NCBI GenBank assembly: GCA_958450365.1 | Contig: CAUEEP010000727.1 | Span: forward strand, 1,803,501 to 1,867,500 | Length of the DNA: 64,000 bases | Direction of reading: 5' to 3' | Source: Mesorhabditis belari | Lineage: Eukaryota > Nematoda > Chromadorea > Rhabditida > Rhabditidae | Shown: positions 1-13,300 of the stretch, piece after piece | Layout of the letters: each line of letters starts with the position of its first letter | Position numbering within the stretch: position 1 is the first letter of the stretch | Made by a program: the position numbers and the translations under genes | The notes under the pieces: generated by a model | What the model was told of the DNA's origin: nothing | Seen by the model: the letters and a program-made list of their open reading frames with translations, nothing else | Databases searched by the model: none

Positions 1-2285
1 CCCCAAGCCTTTCGGGACAAGTACCCTCCTTCCCTTTACCTTCTGAACCTAGGTGTTTCATTTTGAACCTGTTCCACTTGTTATTGGTCATTATTATTGA
101 GTTTTATTCACTTTGTTACTTAATTTTTCATTTATTTTCATGAATCTAGTTTCCATGAGTCTAGTTTTTCATTCATTTTCTTACTTTTTCTCGAAGATTT
201 TCATCCACATTCTTTTTGTTTACAAGTTTGCCAGTTTGTTTACAAGTTCTCAAAAGAAACAAAACAAAATAAAGATTATATGCTTTATAAAATAATTCCT
301 TTTGATCTGAGCTCTTTGCTCTTTCAATAATCTTTTAAAACCAAGAGTTAACAGATTCGACGACAGAACAAAAAACAGATTCGACATATACTTTTGATAA
401 TTTGATCATCTCTATGTATCTACTCAAAAATTGTGATCTTTTATTCGCATCTTTTGAATGTTCTTGTGCTTGGATGAGATGGATTCGATGAGGGGAAAGA
501 GGAGAAGAAAAGAAAGAAAAGAGAGAGTAAGTGGGCAGAGAGGCGACAACTTTGACAAGGCACCGAGTCAATGTCCCGCTCAGCCTTCTTCCTTCTATGG
601 ATCTTCCTCTCGAGGGGTTTTTTAGATTGAGTAAAGGGAAATCTGCATCCCATCCTCTTTTTCTTTCCTTTTCCTTCGCTCTCTTCATTGTTCTCCTTCT
701 AAACTTTTTTGAATCTACAACTATGACATAGAACAGACATTTTTCTATGATTTGGCTTGTATCTAATTCTTGTATCTAATTTTTATATTACTCTAGATTC
801 TTTACTAGAAGTTTACTAAAAGATTGCTTTGGTATTTCTAACGTAATTTTTTTAAAGAAAAGGCTTGGGTTTCTATTTCCGGTAGTGAATTCAATAAATT
901 TTGAGTTAAGACTTGTGTAAGTATTGGGATTCTTTTATTTTTCAGTACTACTCTGTGTCGGTACTTTTTGAATTCTACAATTCTGCGATTAAGCAGGAAC
1001 ATATTTACTATGAGATCTTCTACCTGGAAAGGAGAGAATACAAACTTCTACCTTACCTTTCAATTTTGGAGCCTTTGACAACACAGAAGGAGTTTTTCAT
1101 CAATGATACTCCTTAATGACTTTAGTTTTTCAACATTTACGGTATTGCTCGATCAATGGTTCTTTGACAATATTTTCTTGGGATTTTCTTTTTACATAAA
1201 ACCATTTATCGATCTTGTTGAGAAAAAAAAGTCCATTATCTTTGTTATCATTGGCTTTTTTCTAGAAAAAAAAATAAAAACAAAAGCACATGAAAGATTG
1301 GCAAATAGCCGGATGAATTTAATGGAATTTGCTTCTTGGGATTTCATTTTAGCCTATTATTTTTGAAAATATCATTTCCTTTTCATCAAATTATCCAGTT
1401 CATCAGTGGCTAGATGCCATTTGTTTGTAAGAAGACAGATTACAGAACGCACAAAATCGTTGTTTCGAGGATTTCTTTTGCTAAACTATAACCAAAAGAT
1501 TTTCATACGTTACGTTTAGTTTAGATTACTGCAGTAACCTATTTAAGACTTTAAAAACGATATCAGAGTCTAAAGGCCTTTAAATTCTCTTAGTTTCCAA
1601 GAACTGACTGATTTTATGCCCGAGAAAAGCGAAAGGCTGGTTCACTCTTGATAAAGGGCAGGCATAGTGATATCCAGCTTTTTAGAGGATATTAGGGGGG
1701 AAAAGTGAGTGGAAAAGGGGAAATCTCGCACAAAGTGTCATTTATGCCTCTCGTTTAATGATCGATGAATCAATTTTTCACGCCTTGACCATAAACGGGC
1801 AAGCCTGAGAGGGGAAGAAATGGGCAAATTGAGACTTTAAGGTTTAGCTTTAGAATGTGTTCTTTGACTTATCCACTTTTTCTTTCATTCAAATTGTTGA
1901 AAATTTTAAAATGGTTATTTCTTTTTGTTTCTACTTTCTTTTACATATTTTTCAATATAAATTGAGCTACGGTAGTTGTTATCGTAAGACTTGTAATCAA
2001 AAGATGCTCCTCTCAAAGAATGCGTTGCCTAAAATGTGCCAACTTTCAAAAAGTTACCGTAATATTGCCTCCATTTTCTCTAATTTATCCATTTTATCTT
2101 TGAAAACCTTTGGATTGAATAAAAAATAGGGACAAGATTTTACGGTAGTTCCCTAAAGTTGACACGTTTTAGAAAGAACATTATTTATACTTAGGACAAG
2201 CTCTAATTGCAATTTAAATTACGCAAATTACGTTGTAAACTCTCATTTAGCAAAATTTAGATTTCTGACACACTAAATTTATTAT
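1..2285. other. Noncoding upstream region, no gene seen
   Basis: AT-rich sequence with only short ORFs on either strand, none with splice-linked continuation or family resemblance. A purine-rich patch lies near 480-540 and a moderately GC-rich patch near 1620-1820. Nothing resembles a tRNA or other structured RNA. It is probably distal upstream sequence of the sax-7 gene or plain intergenic DNA. Confidence 0.5.
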
Positions 2286-2485
2286 GGGGGTGGCTACTTT
2301 GCGCCAAATTTTTTTGCGCAACTCACCATAACTTTCTTCTAAGTCGATCAATCTTTATGAATTTGGTGCCATTTTGTTACACTTGTTAAGATCTACAAAA
2401 TGGCACCAAAATCATAAAGATTGACCGACTTAGAAGAAAGTTATGGTGAGTTGCGCAAAAAATTTGACGCAAAATAGCCACCCCC
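2286..2485. repeat. Fold-back (MITE-like) inverted repeat
   Basis: The two ends are near-perfect inverted copies: the left end reads GGGGGTGGCTACTTTGCG and the right end is its near complement ending TAGCCACCCCC. The arms are about 90 bp each and meet around a short centre near 2385-2395. There is no ORF. A non-autonomous DNA-transposon derivative is the simplest reading. No clear target-site duplication could be called. Confidence 0.7.
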
Positions 2486-2715
2486 GATTCATTATCTTGT
2501 AACAGAAAGTGACGAGTAAAAGGCAAATAAAAGTTCATCAACAAAGTTTCGAATATTCAGCTAATTGGCTGAATATTCTGTCAAAATGTGTGCACTATAT
2601 TATACTTCACTTTTGGATCTTCAGATTCGCTTCTTTTCTTTCACTTTTCAACACAATCACGACCAAATCATTTTTGCCTTGGCTGCCGTTTCGAACGACA
2701 GCTATGTTAGCTGCA

Positions 2716-3100
2716 GATTTGGAAATTTGTAACCGGAGGCATTCTGGGGTCGAGAATTTGAATCCGTTATTAGTTTTTGAGCAACTTGAATTTCCGAGCC
2801 AATGTGCCATCACAAAAACTTGGGTATTTAAACCAAATTGGAGAGAAAAAGGCAAAACTGAATTTGGGTTTTGTCCTTTATCCCTAGAGCCTGAAACCAC
2901 CCGATTACGTAAACATGAAAATTTTTACGTTTTTGTAATCGCGCAGCTTCTGGCACACGGCCCTGGATGTGAGGTTGCGCTTGAGAAACTAAACCGAATG
3001 AAATATTCAAAAATAAAGCAGTTTTCTTTAAAAATTAATAACGGATTCGAATTCCTCATCCTCGAAAACCCCTGAATGCAAATTTCCGGCCCAATCGGCC
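2716..3100. repeat. Imperfect fold-back repeat
   Basis: The segment 2716-2769, ending in GAATCCGTTA, is an imperfect inverted copy of 3037-3100, which starts with TAACGGATTC. A long open frame (2509-3075) crosses the element but follows the repeat and shows no protein-family resemblance, so it is treated as chance. Probably an old MITE. Confidence 0.45.
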
Positions 3101-3245
3101 CCAAAAGAGCGCTAAATCCACGTACGGCCCACCGGTGTGTTAAATAAAATGTGTTAAATAAAATGATCGTCCATCTTTAGGAATGTGGGACTCCTGTACT
3201 GTTTATGCTATTTATCTAAAACCTTTAAACCACAAATTTACTATT

Positions 3246-3890
3246 GGCTACCACAGTACTACTGGCTTTAGGCGGCCACTTTTTTTCTTTAAAACCACTT
3301 TCTGAGGTAGTTTTATGCGTAGATTCTGAAAAACACAACGAGAGCTTAGAAAAAGGCGTTTTAAGCCGAGCTTTGGGGCTTCAAAGTGTGCGCTTCTATA
3401 GTGTGTACTTCACTATATGGAGCCCAGGCTATCGACTATTGGGGCACTTTTCAAGGTCAAAACTAGAAAAAAAAACCATTTTTTAACCACTAAATATTCA
3501 TTTCTAACTTAAATTGGCTGGTAGAAGCAAAAGAAATTGAAAATATTTTGAGATTTTGACCGATTTTGATTCATGTGGGGGAACACATGATCGAAACTTG
3601 AAAAAAATATTTTATTTTGCTCCAATTTAATCAGAAACGTAGGTTAAATTAAATCAATAGGTTAAATTATGCCAGAAGAAGTGTTTTTGGCTTCAAAAAA
3701 TGTTTTGAGAGACCATTTTTAGACCATTGTATGAGCACTGTATGAGCGCGTACTTTGGAGCCCCGAAACTCGGCTTAAAACACATTTTCCTAAGCTCTCG
3801 TTGTGTTTTTTGGAATCTACGCATAAAACTACCCCAGAAAAAGTGGTTTTGAAGAAAAAAAGTGGGCCCCCCAAAGCCAATAGTACCAAT
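3246..3890. repeat. Fold-back repeat with about 180 bp arms
   Basis: The left arm (about 3246-3425) and the right arm (about 3706-3890) are inverted copies with some divergence. For example, TAGTTTTATGCGTAGATTC on the left matches its complement GAATCTACGCATAAAACTA on the right, and both arms carry the block around AACACAACGAGAGCTTAG. The central 280 bp is unrelated AT-rich sequence. Consistent with a non-autonomous element. Confidence 0.65.
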
Positions 3891-4340
3891 TTTCCCTTTT
3901 ATCACCTTGCTTCAAATTCGTCCCAATTTTCACCAACTCTTTCATTTGCTTTGTTTTCGCATAATTTTTCTTTCATTTATAATGATTCAACTTTTTTCAG
4001 AAGCGAACTAACCCCTACTCGACTACTCGATTCGAGAAACTAACGATCGCCGCTTCGAAACGAAAACTCAAGGGTTTAGGATTCACGTATTAGGTAAACT
4101 TTTGAAGTCGCTTTTAAAAGTTAATCTAACTAAAGCCAGCTAAATTTTTCATGTTCAAGCTAAAATTTTATTGCAAAAGCAACCTTTGAGCCCCTTTTTT
4201 TGAGTAATTATAGGCTTTCACGAATTGCATTCGTTTTGCTTCTAAAAGAAAGTTTGACTGAATGTAGAAATCTAGCATTTTCTATATTTCTAGAAATAAA
4301 ACTTATTCTATGCTTTTAGATAGTCACGTAGCTGGTAGAA

Positions 4341-7300
4341 ATGAATCATGATCGACCACCCGATGGACGACTCTCCTTTGCTGTTTTTTTGCTAGCTTGT
4401 TGTTCATATGGTTAGTTTTACGAAGTTAAGTTTTCATTGTGTTTCTTTTAGTTCAATGCACAGTGGATTGGGAGTCAATCTCAACGCCGCCGAGGTTTAT
4501 CCACGACAACAATCCGAAAGTTCTCTATTTCACCGTCGAGAAAACAATCATCGATGATAAAGTAATGATTTATGCTGCTTGACTTTTACCATTCAATCTT
4601 TAGACGGCAATCCCTGACAACTTGAGAGAAGTCACCTTGCATTGCTTAGCTGAAGGAAATCCAAAGCCAACGTAAGCTTTTGTTTTAACAATTACGAAAA
4701 GTTTAACTTTAGATACAAATGGCGAAAGAACTCAAAGCCGTTTCAAGTCTCCGCTTACTCGGATAAAGTTGTTCAAAAGCCGGGAGAAGGAACACTTGTT
4801 CGTGTTTATTTGTTTTACTAATGAATTTTGTAATGTAGGTGTTCTCAAAGTTGGACATCGAGGATGCTGGATCGTATGCGTGCGAAGCAACAAATGATAA
4901 CGGAACGGCTGTCGCAAGACCAATTCAACTGGAGCAAACATGTAAGGACAATCAAAGCCTAATACAATCTGTTTTAAATGTATCTGATTATGTCTCAGAT
5001 TTGTTTAAAGTCAGAGGCTTGATAAATGAATTTATTACGTAAAGAATACTAATGGTTATTCTTAGGGATCCGCCATTTCCCCGACGATGAGCCAGAGATT
5101 GTCAAAGTCGAACTTGGAGATCCATACGCAAGAAATTGCAGTCCTCCGGCTAGCACTCCAACTGCAAGGTAAGTGCTTAATCATTATATTGTTTTTATTT
5201 CCTTGTTTTAGAGTCTACTGGATCCTGATGGGCAAAGAGCCGGGACAATTTGAGACTATCAATTCATCACACATCTCCAGCAATGAACAGGCAAGTATAA
5301 AGCAATGGGCGTGTTAAAATGATGAACAGGCAAAAGGGATCATGTTAAAATGATGAACAGGCAAAAAGGATCATGTTGCGCAAGGATTCAGTCAAATCTT
5401 TGAAAGAAAATCCCAAAAAAATTCCTAGAAACAGAAAACTTTTGACAGAAAACGCAAATAACCTTGAAAAGCTGAAATTTTGACATAAAAGCGCTAAACT
5501 GAACGTGCCCTGGTTATCAGCTATCCTAATTTGTTTTTGCAAATACATCAGACTATGCAAACGTCTTAAAAACTTGATCTTCTAATTTCGTACTTCAGTC
5601 TTCTACGTTTCTTGTTTGCTTTTCGACTCTTTTCCTTTTAACTTTTGGAGTCACCAAAGGTCTTTGTGATGCAGAGAAATCATCGACCTGAGGAAAAATG
5701 GGGTCCATTGTTTTGTTATTTGGCTAAAAGAGACCGCCAAGTAGTCTCTCTAGTGCGACGATGGTCCCATTTTTATTGCTAGCACTTTTCTTTTTTCTGA
5801 CCTTTCCCCCCATATCGATCAACTTTTGTTAGTTTCTTTTTGCGATTCCAGTTTCTTTTTGAAAGACGTATCTGGGTTATTACAAACATTGGCGATGCTA
5901 TGTTTCATTTGAAATGAGATTTTAGGTGCTGAAAGTCAACAAAATCAACATCCTTTCACTGTACCAAACACTCAAATTAAAGAGATTGCTATAATTTAGG
6001 TCAAAACACTGAATATTTCATGTCTTTTGTGCATAGATTTGAGTGGGAATATTGTTTTTTTCGTTTGACCCCAAGTGCCATCTGCTTTGCGTCGCTTTGG
6101 GCCTTCTCTTTGCTCGCCCACAAATGAGATAAACAGAGAGGCTTTAATGAGATTTTGAGGCTCTATTCTTTTGGGTAATGAGCTAATGTTTTAATTGTGT
6201 TACGACTATTTTGAGAATTCGATTTAAGCAGATTGTTCCGCTTTTGAAAAGTTTCTTCACTGGTAATTTTAGACTCTTACCATGGGAGCCATGTAAAATC
6301 GGTTTCTTGTTTCAATGTTGCTATGAGAACGTGGTGTAGCGATATGAGCGAACAGCTGACACTCCTTTTTCCTCATCATTTCAACGGAAAAAGTCCTTTT
6401 CATTTTTAAAACATTAGCTCTTAGGTTTTAATTAAAAAGCAAACAAGTCCCAGTGTAGATGTAAACGATGAAATGAAATTTAGTGCTCAAATTTCGGCTA
6501 CTAGTAAATTCTTGGTAGGATCTGGATTTGTATATCAGTGGCACATCGGAGAAAGGGAGGAAAAGAAAAAAAGGGGGCCTCGGCGGGCATTTAAGGGGGA
6601 TTCATGGCTTGTGGTTGTTGGTGGGGCAAAAGGAGACGGGGATAGGAGAAGAGAAGAGAAAGGGGCGTGTCTCTATGACTCTGTGCAGTAGTGCTCGACT
6701 GGCAGCGAGAGGCGGCAGGCGGACATAGCGCGAGCACGCCGCGTTGCACGGAGTTATTGGGTGGGCCGTCCCCCCTCCCCGTGCTCGGTCTCCCAACACA
6801 ACCAACTCACCCCGCCAAGGCTCCTTTCTCATCCCTTTCTTGCTCCCCATCCAGCCGTTCGTCCACTTTTGACTTTTTTCTCACCAATATCACACCCAAC
6901 CTACTGCTTTCGCCTACTCGTTACCACATTTTCATCTTTTCAATCACTTTTTTTTTCCAATCATTCCAATGCCCATTGTTTCTTCTCGATTCCATGACAA
7001 AAGTTATCCGCTCAAGAGAAGATCTTTGACTCTTGATTGGCAGAACATTTCTTATTTTAATCCGCAAGTTGCCGTCGGCCATTTTTTAACCTTCACGGTT
7101 GTCTCAAGTCATTCCATCACGGTTCATTAAGCATTTCGAGGTCGAGATCTCGATCGTTTTAATTGATTTTTTTTCCATTCTTATAGTTTGCAAGAGTTTT
7201 CGAATTTTAGCTTGATGAGAGACACGCGATAATCACTATTTTATTGGGTTTAAAAATACAATTACTAAACAGTTCTTCTGAATCAATTCCAACATGATCC

Positions 7301-10300
7301 TGCGAAAATCAATGGAAAATCGAATATTATGGGCACTAGTGGCGGCTCTATTTTTATATCTGGTTAGTTAATTTTCCTCTTTTTAGGGCACCATTTTCTT
7401 CCATTTTGTGAAAGAAAGTGATTTCAAGCCTGATCGTTTCTACACATGCACCGCCGAAAACACCGAGTTGAAGGACTACAAATTTGGCTCCAAATTTCGT
7501 CTCGATATTTCCAACAACAAACGACGATCACGTGAGTTCATCGATATTCTCAAAAGAATTTTATGACGCACTTGAAGTCTTTTGAATTCCGCTCATACCC
7601 TTCTTTGTAGTTTTTAAATTGTATCACATTCATCTAATAGAATACTTTCCGAATTTCCCTATTTCTTTTTCTTTTCAAAACCTTGATGTTAAACAAAGAA
7701 GAGCTTATGCTCTAGCATTAATTTTTCATAAAAAGTGGGTTTATTTGCATTTTGGGTCGTGTGGAGGCTCTCAAGCGCTGAAACACTTACCGGCTGAAAG
7801 AGCACACAGGTCGATTGCCATTGCCACAGTCAGTCTTTTTCTGTCTGTCTTTCTGGCTCTTTTTCACCCACCCGCAATAGTTGAATGGGGGGAGGAAAAT
7901 CGACGAGAAATTTTCCCTTTTCACTGCTCACTCACACACACACACACTAGCCCCTTATACAGACAAAACCCGCACAAAAATACTTGCAATATTCGCGCCC
8001 ACTCCCTTTCGAAAACCTTTTAGCACTTTTTGGCGATCGGTTACTAATACCCGTGATAATCCTGTTTTAAAAAACTCCGAGGGTGTTTGTTTACTTTTTC
8101 GGCGCGATTAAGTTTTCCCCGATAAAATGTGTGTGTTCGATTAGTAATTGTGCATTTACGCAAAATGGGTGGTTGCACCCTTTTGAAAGGCCGGCATTGG
8201 TGGGATAAGAATGAAAGACAATTTGCGCTCAATTCGCCTCTTTACGGTGAGGTTGTTTGTGGTGAGAATTGCGCTCTCGGCCTTGACGAATGAATACCGG
8301 GTAGTTATGCAAAATTGGTGGCAATTTTCCGAAATACTTAAATACAACTTTTGCTCACCTGAACTTGACAAAAACACCAGCGGGAGGGGAAAAGATAAAA
8401 GTGTACATGGGACTATATTTGGTGGAAAAGGGGCTACTTTTCTCCCTTCCAAGTTGATGCTTCCCTTTTTCCAATAGACTAAAAAGTTAGTGCGGAAGGA
8501 AGCAAAGGGAGGGGAGTCTTTTCTTCGAGATGTGAGTGTGGCACGCAAGGAGAGAATAAAGAAGACGAAAAGACTCACTGGCACACATCATCAGTGTCCA
8601 GTCGAAACATGGGTCCTTTCAGGAAAAAAGACCCCAAACAAGACCTTCCCTTTCACTCACTCACTCCCATTCTATCCTCAAATGGATACACTCCCTGCTA
8701 AAAAGAACTTAAAAGACGTGTTTTGATTGAGCAAAATTCGCCGTCGGCCACAAAGAATGTTTCCTCTTATAAATATCTAATGTTGACCGAAAAAATTACA
8801 CAACTATACCCGCCCTTCTTGTGTTGCAATAAATAGAATGCTTTATTTGTAGGAGAAAAGAAGCTCTCTGAAGCTGAACGTCTTTTGGCCCCAAGAGGGC
8901 TGTTTGAAATGTGACACCCGGTTGGGGGCAATCTGTGCTCGGTTTGGTGCCCGCGTCGAAAGCCTAGAGAAAAAGAAGATGAAAAGGGATGGGGCATCTC
9001 CTTCACAGTGCATTTAACCGGAAAGACCTAGAAATCTCTTGGCAACAGGATCCCAAATGGGAATGGGGGATGCATCACTATCCTCATTCCCTCTTTTTCC
9101 CTTTCCCTAAGCCATCACACACTCACCTAATTAATATGCGAATCGTTAATTGACCCCCTTACCAATAGATTTCTTCTTCTTCTTCAAAATTCGAATGAAA
9201 AACTATTATTGGAGGATGAAATAATGGATGCAAAATAGACAACAATCATTAATGTTTAATTTTAGTTACAAATGTGCCTCCGTCCGAACAATATGTCAAT
9301 CAAAGCAGCCCAATTGCTCTACGAGGGAACACGCACAAGCTGCATTGCTTTTTCTCTGGATAGTAAGTTTAATGGGCTTGAATCTTGAACCTGAATCTAA
9401 TTCGAAATGCACTCTGTAATACGCACTATGTTTCGCTAAAGTTGTAGTATCTTGTTTAAAGATGTAGAGATAGAGTTGGTCAGACTATAGCGATTTCATG
9501 CAATGTGACAGGTCATCCTTTCTCTGTCGCAGGTCGCCACTCCCCAGGGAGCTCACTTTAGTGGCCAAAATAACTTTGAAAAGGGGAAAACCTTGCGAAA
9601 AAATATGATTCATTTGAAATTGTGGTTTTATTTCGAAAACTTTTTTTTGTGTTTAATCGTTGTTAGGGCTACATTGGCGCGCCTTAATTTCCATTTGGGA
9701 TTTGTAAAAGGCTTGCAGTAGGATTCCATTTGGAGACGGATCTCTCTATCTTTTCTTGCGTGTACCCTTCCCCTCTTAGCCATTTCTCTTTCTTTTCAAG
9801 TATTGGTCACTGCAAAGGACATGTCGCGTAATCCGCGAGCAATGAATTCATGGCATCTTCTCAGGGGAATTCAACCACAAACTCTACCTCTTTCCAATGC
9901 AAACCCCACACAACCCCAGCATCTCCAATATTGCATTGTCTCTTTACGAATTCAAAGGGTTTAAACAATAAGTTATTGAGTTGTAAAAGAGTGAAAATGT
10001 GCGGTGACCTCAGCCTCCTATTATGGGATTATTTGGTTAAAGTGAAGTGACAGTTTGGGGTCAATGTCATGTTCGATTAGAGGGGATCATTTTACCGGAA
10101 ATCGAGCATTAAAGATATTCAAAAGGGTGTGAAGTCATGTTAAACAAAAAATTCGAATAAAATTCAGTGGTATAATTTCTCTATTTAGTCCTGCTCCACG
10201 GCCGAAGTGGTTTCACAATGGAGTTGAAATTGGTGAAAGCAACGATGATGGGTTCCGCTTTGAAAACTATGGAAAAACTTTGGTAAGTTTTCGTCGATGT

Positions 10301-13300
10301 CTTTGTTGAAATAAATGGCCATCAAATGTAATCATTATCTATTTTCAGGTTTTCAACGTCACTCAAGATAAAGCTGGAAAGTACGACTGCCGGTTTCCAC
10401 TGCATTCGGATATTGATAGGATTTTCAATGTACAAGTTGAAGGTATCACTTTACTTGTGTACATGGAATTCATTTCAATCAAATTCTCGTTGATTTATGC
10501 GTTAATTGATTATTGCCTTAATTAGACACTACTGGTAATTTCTCGCAACCCAAGACATCTTTAAACGAAACATTGACGAGTGAAATTGTTCGCTCGTTCA
10601 CTGTTCAAGTTGGTGGTATGTTCAAGAACGAGTGACACATTGAATAACTTTGTTTTCTGTTTCTCTATCTAAACTTTGAGAGATTTTTTTTCTTTTTTTG
10701 GGCACATTCTATGGTGGATATGGTTGTCAAAGCCATGGCTTACGTTCTTTCAGCGTATAATTGTTCAATTTTAGCTGCTCCCTATTGGCCGGATGGTCCA
10801 CCACCAAATACCAATACTTCTGAAGGCGAAACTGTAACGTTCGATTGTACGACAAGCGGTAAACCGACACCAAAAGTCACTTTCTACAAGAATGGTGTTG
10901 GTGAGTGAATTTGAAATTAAATTCGAATCATGACCGTCATTTTTAGAGTTGACAAAGAACAAAGCGCAAGGCGAGCGTTTTCTCATCGACGGAAATAAGC
11001 TAACGATTTATGATGTCAAGAAGGTAACCGTTTTTGAATTGATTTGGGTTAAACTCATTTGCAGGGAATTCACGGTAAAGGAGATAACGCCGTTTATCAA
11101 TGCAAAGCTGAGAACAAGCACGACTATCTTTGGGCGAACTTCTATTTGAATCTATTGGGTATTTTCTGTCCTTTTTCACGTTAAAGTTATTGTTTAGCTT
11201 TCTCGCCACAATTGTTAACAGACGCCGGTGAGGTCGAGGCTGCAATTGGACAATCTGTGACTTTGGAGTGCAAGGTATACTAGCTTTGCTTTCAATGATT
11301 AGAATTAACCTTGACAAAATGTTACGATTTGCATAAAACATTTAGTTCTTTGCATCTCCGAATGCCAAGATCACTTGGAGCTCGCCGAATCTGAAACAAA
11401 TTCAACATGAAATCGTCCCTGCAAATCCATACGGAGTTGGCAAGCTGGTGATTAAAAGTGAGTTGTCAAAACTTTTTGTTTTATTTATGACTTGTTTTAG
11501 GCGTTACGGATGAGGCTGAAGGTGAATACGAATGTCATGGCTCAAACACATACGGAAACGCACGTGGATCGGCCAAGCTATTGATAAGAAGTGCGTGAAA
11601 ATACGATTTGATTGACCAGAGCCACTTACCTTTGAATACTTTGTACGTTTATTACAGTGTATCTTTTAGAAGCCACTTACCTTGAGCCATTTGCAAGAAC
11701 ACAAGAAGTAAGGGTAGCTGGTGAAGACATTCGGTTGCCGTGTCAAGCCGACGCTGACTCCAGGTAAAAACTATTAAGAAAACGAAGTTGAATTATCAAT
11801 TCAGATTGGAAGTGACTTATGATTGGCTTATTGACAACAAGACACTTCCTGAGCTTCACATTAATTCTGGCCACTATCGGGTAATCTCCTTTAAATCCTT
11901 TAATAGCCTTAACATAAAATTTTAGGTTGATCCGGAAACTCATGAACTCATTGTGCACAATCCAAGTCAATATGATTCGGCAGAATATAAATGTGTGGCC
12001 AACACCAAGCTCGACAAAGCCGAAAAACGCATTCGAATCTCTATCAAAGGTTTGCGTGATTGATATGTCGTATCAAACTTTTATTGTTACAGATGTCCCT
12101 GTACCCGTTCATGCCGCCTATGTGAAGAAATGTGATCCGACCGCTCGATATGCTGAGATACATTTCGAACACATGGAACCGGCGGACTCTGTGGTTCCAG
12201 TGATGGAATTCTGGGTTCAGTATCAAATGGATGCTGACCTTGGGGTTAGTGTTAATTAAACTTGTCTAACGGTAAACGGAAAAACGTGACTTGTCGTTAA
12301 GAATTTATATGTACAGTTTGTATACAGCAGTACATCCATAAGATTTTTCGAAAAAATCTCAAAACTAGCAAAAAGTTCAAACATTTTCCTTTCAAAAACG
12401 CTTTTGACTCATAAAAATCCTCATAAAATAGAAAACAAAATGTACATACCAAGTCTCGACGAAAAGTAAGGTTTTTTTCCCGTTTACCTTCAGGCAAGTC
12501 CAGTGTTAATCTACAAACTTTATTTTCTTCCCGCGTCTCTATTTAATCTTCATAATTTCAGGTAGAATGGCGTACTCATCCGGTTCCCACGCAAGCGCAT
12601 CCGAACGACAACAGTGAGGGAGACAATCGTGTAGTTAGCGGAACGGCTACAGTGTCTTTGCAACCCTATGGAAAGGTATGTTTCCAAAATTCTAAAAACT
12701 AATAAAGAGTTCAGTCAGACTAAAGACTAAAGTTTGTCATTATTTGAAATTTTCCTATCATTAGTTGCAAAACACGAACTTATTGTTACAGTACCAATTC
12801 CGAGTGTTGGCACGAAATGCGGTCGGTGATTCTTCTCCAACAAAGGTGCGTGACGGGTGCGACACACCAGCGAAGTTACCTGATCGGAATCCATCGGCCG
12901 TTTCTGCTGAGGGAGCATCACCCGATAATTTGGTGGTCTCTTGGAAGCCCATGTCGCGAGAAGAATGGAATGGACCAAATTTCCGGTTTGTTTTCTTGAA
13001 ACGTTGGATCAATTTTGGTATCAGGCAATCTAATTTTATTTGGGCACCTGTGCGCTTGTTAAAAAATTAAATTTAGATACAAGATCAAATACCGTCCACT
13101 GGATCCACCAAATGCTCAATGGGAAGAGGCCGATGTGCCTGATCCATTTGCTGATCGGTAAGAAATCTTTTTTCATCTACGTAAAAGCTCATTGTTTAGT
13201 TATACGATTAACCTCGAAGATGACAAGGATTCCCGCCCATTCCAACCTTACGAGATTCAAGTTCAAGCGGTTAATGATGAAGGAACGTCGGCTGTCAATC

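Larger units (their letters stand above)
5291..7386 (+). other. Long sax-7 intron 7 with a GC donor
   Basis: The exon ends CAG and is followed by GCAAGT, the classic GC-AG intron donor context; the acceptor is CTTTTTAG at 7386. Joining these two ends restores the second half of Ig domain 2 in frame. The intron is mostly AT-rich with a GC-rich block near 6560-6860 and an internal candidate first exon at 7294. Confidence 0.75.

Noticed and set aside
2509..3075. 188-residue open frame on the + strand
   Set aside because: It lies across a fold-back repeat, starts outside any splice-supported exon and shows no family resemblance or coding bias.
6473..7029. Several overlapping open frames on both strands in a GC-rich block
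   Set aside because: High GC lowers stop frequency in all frames; no frame has splice-linked continuation. Treated as a possible promoter instead.
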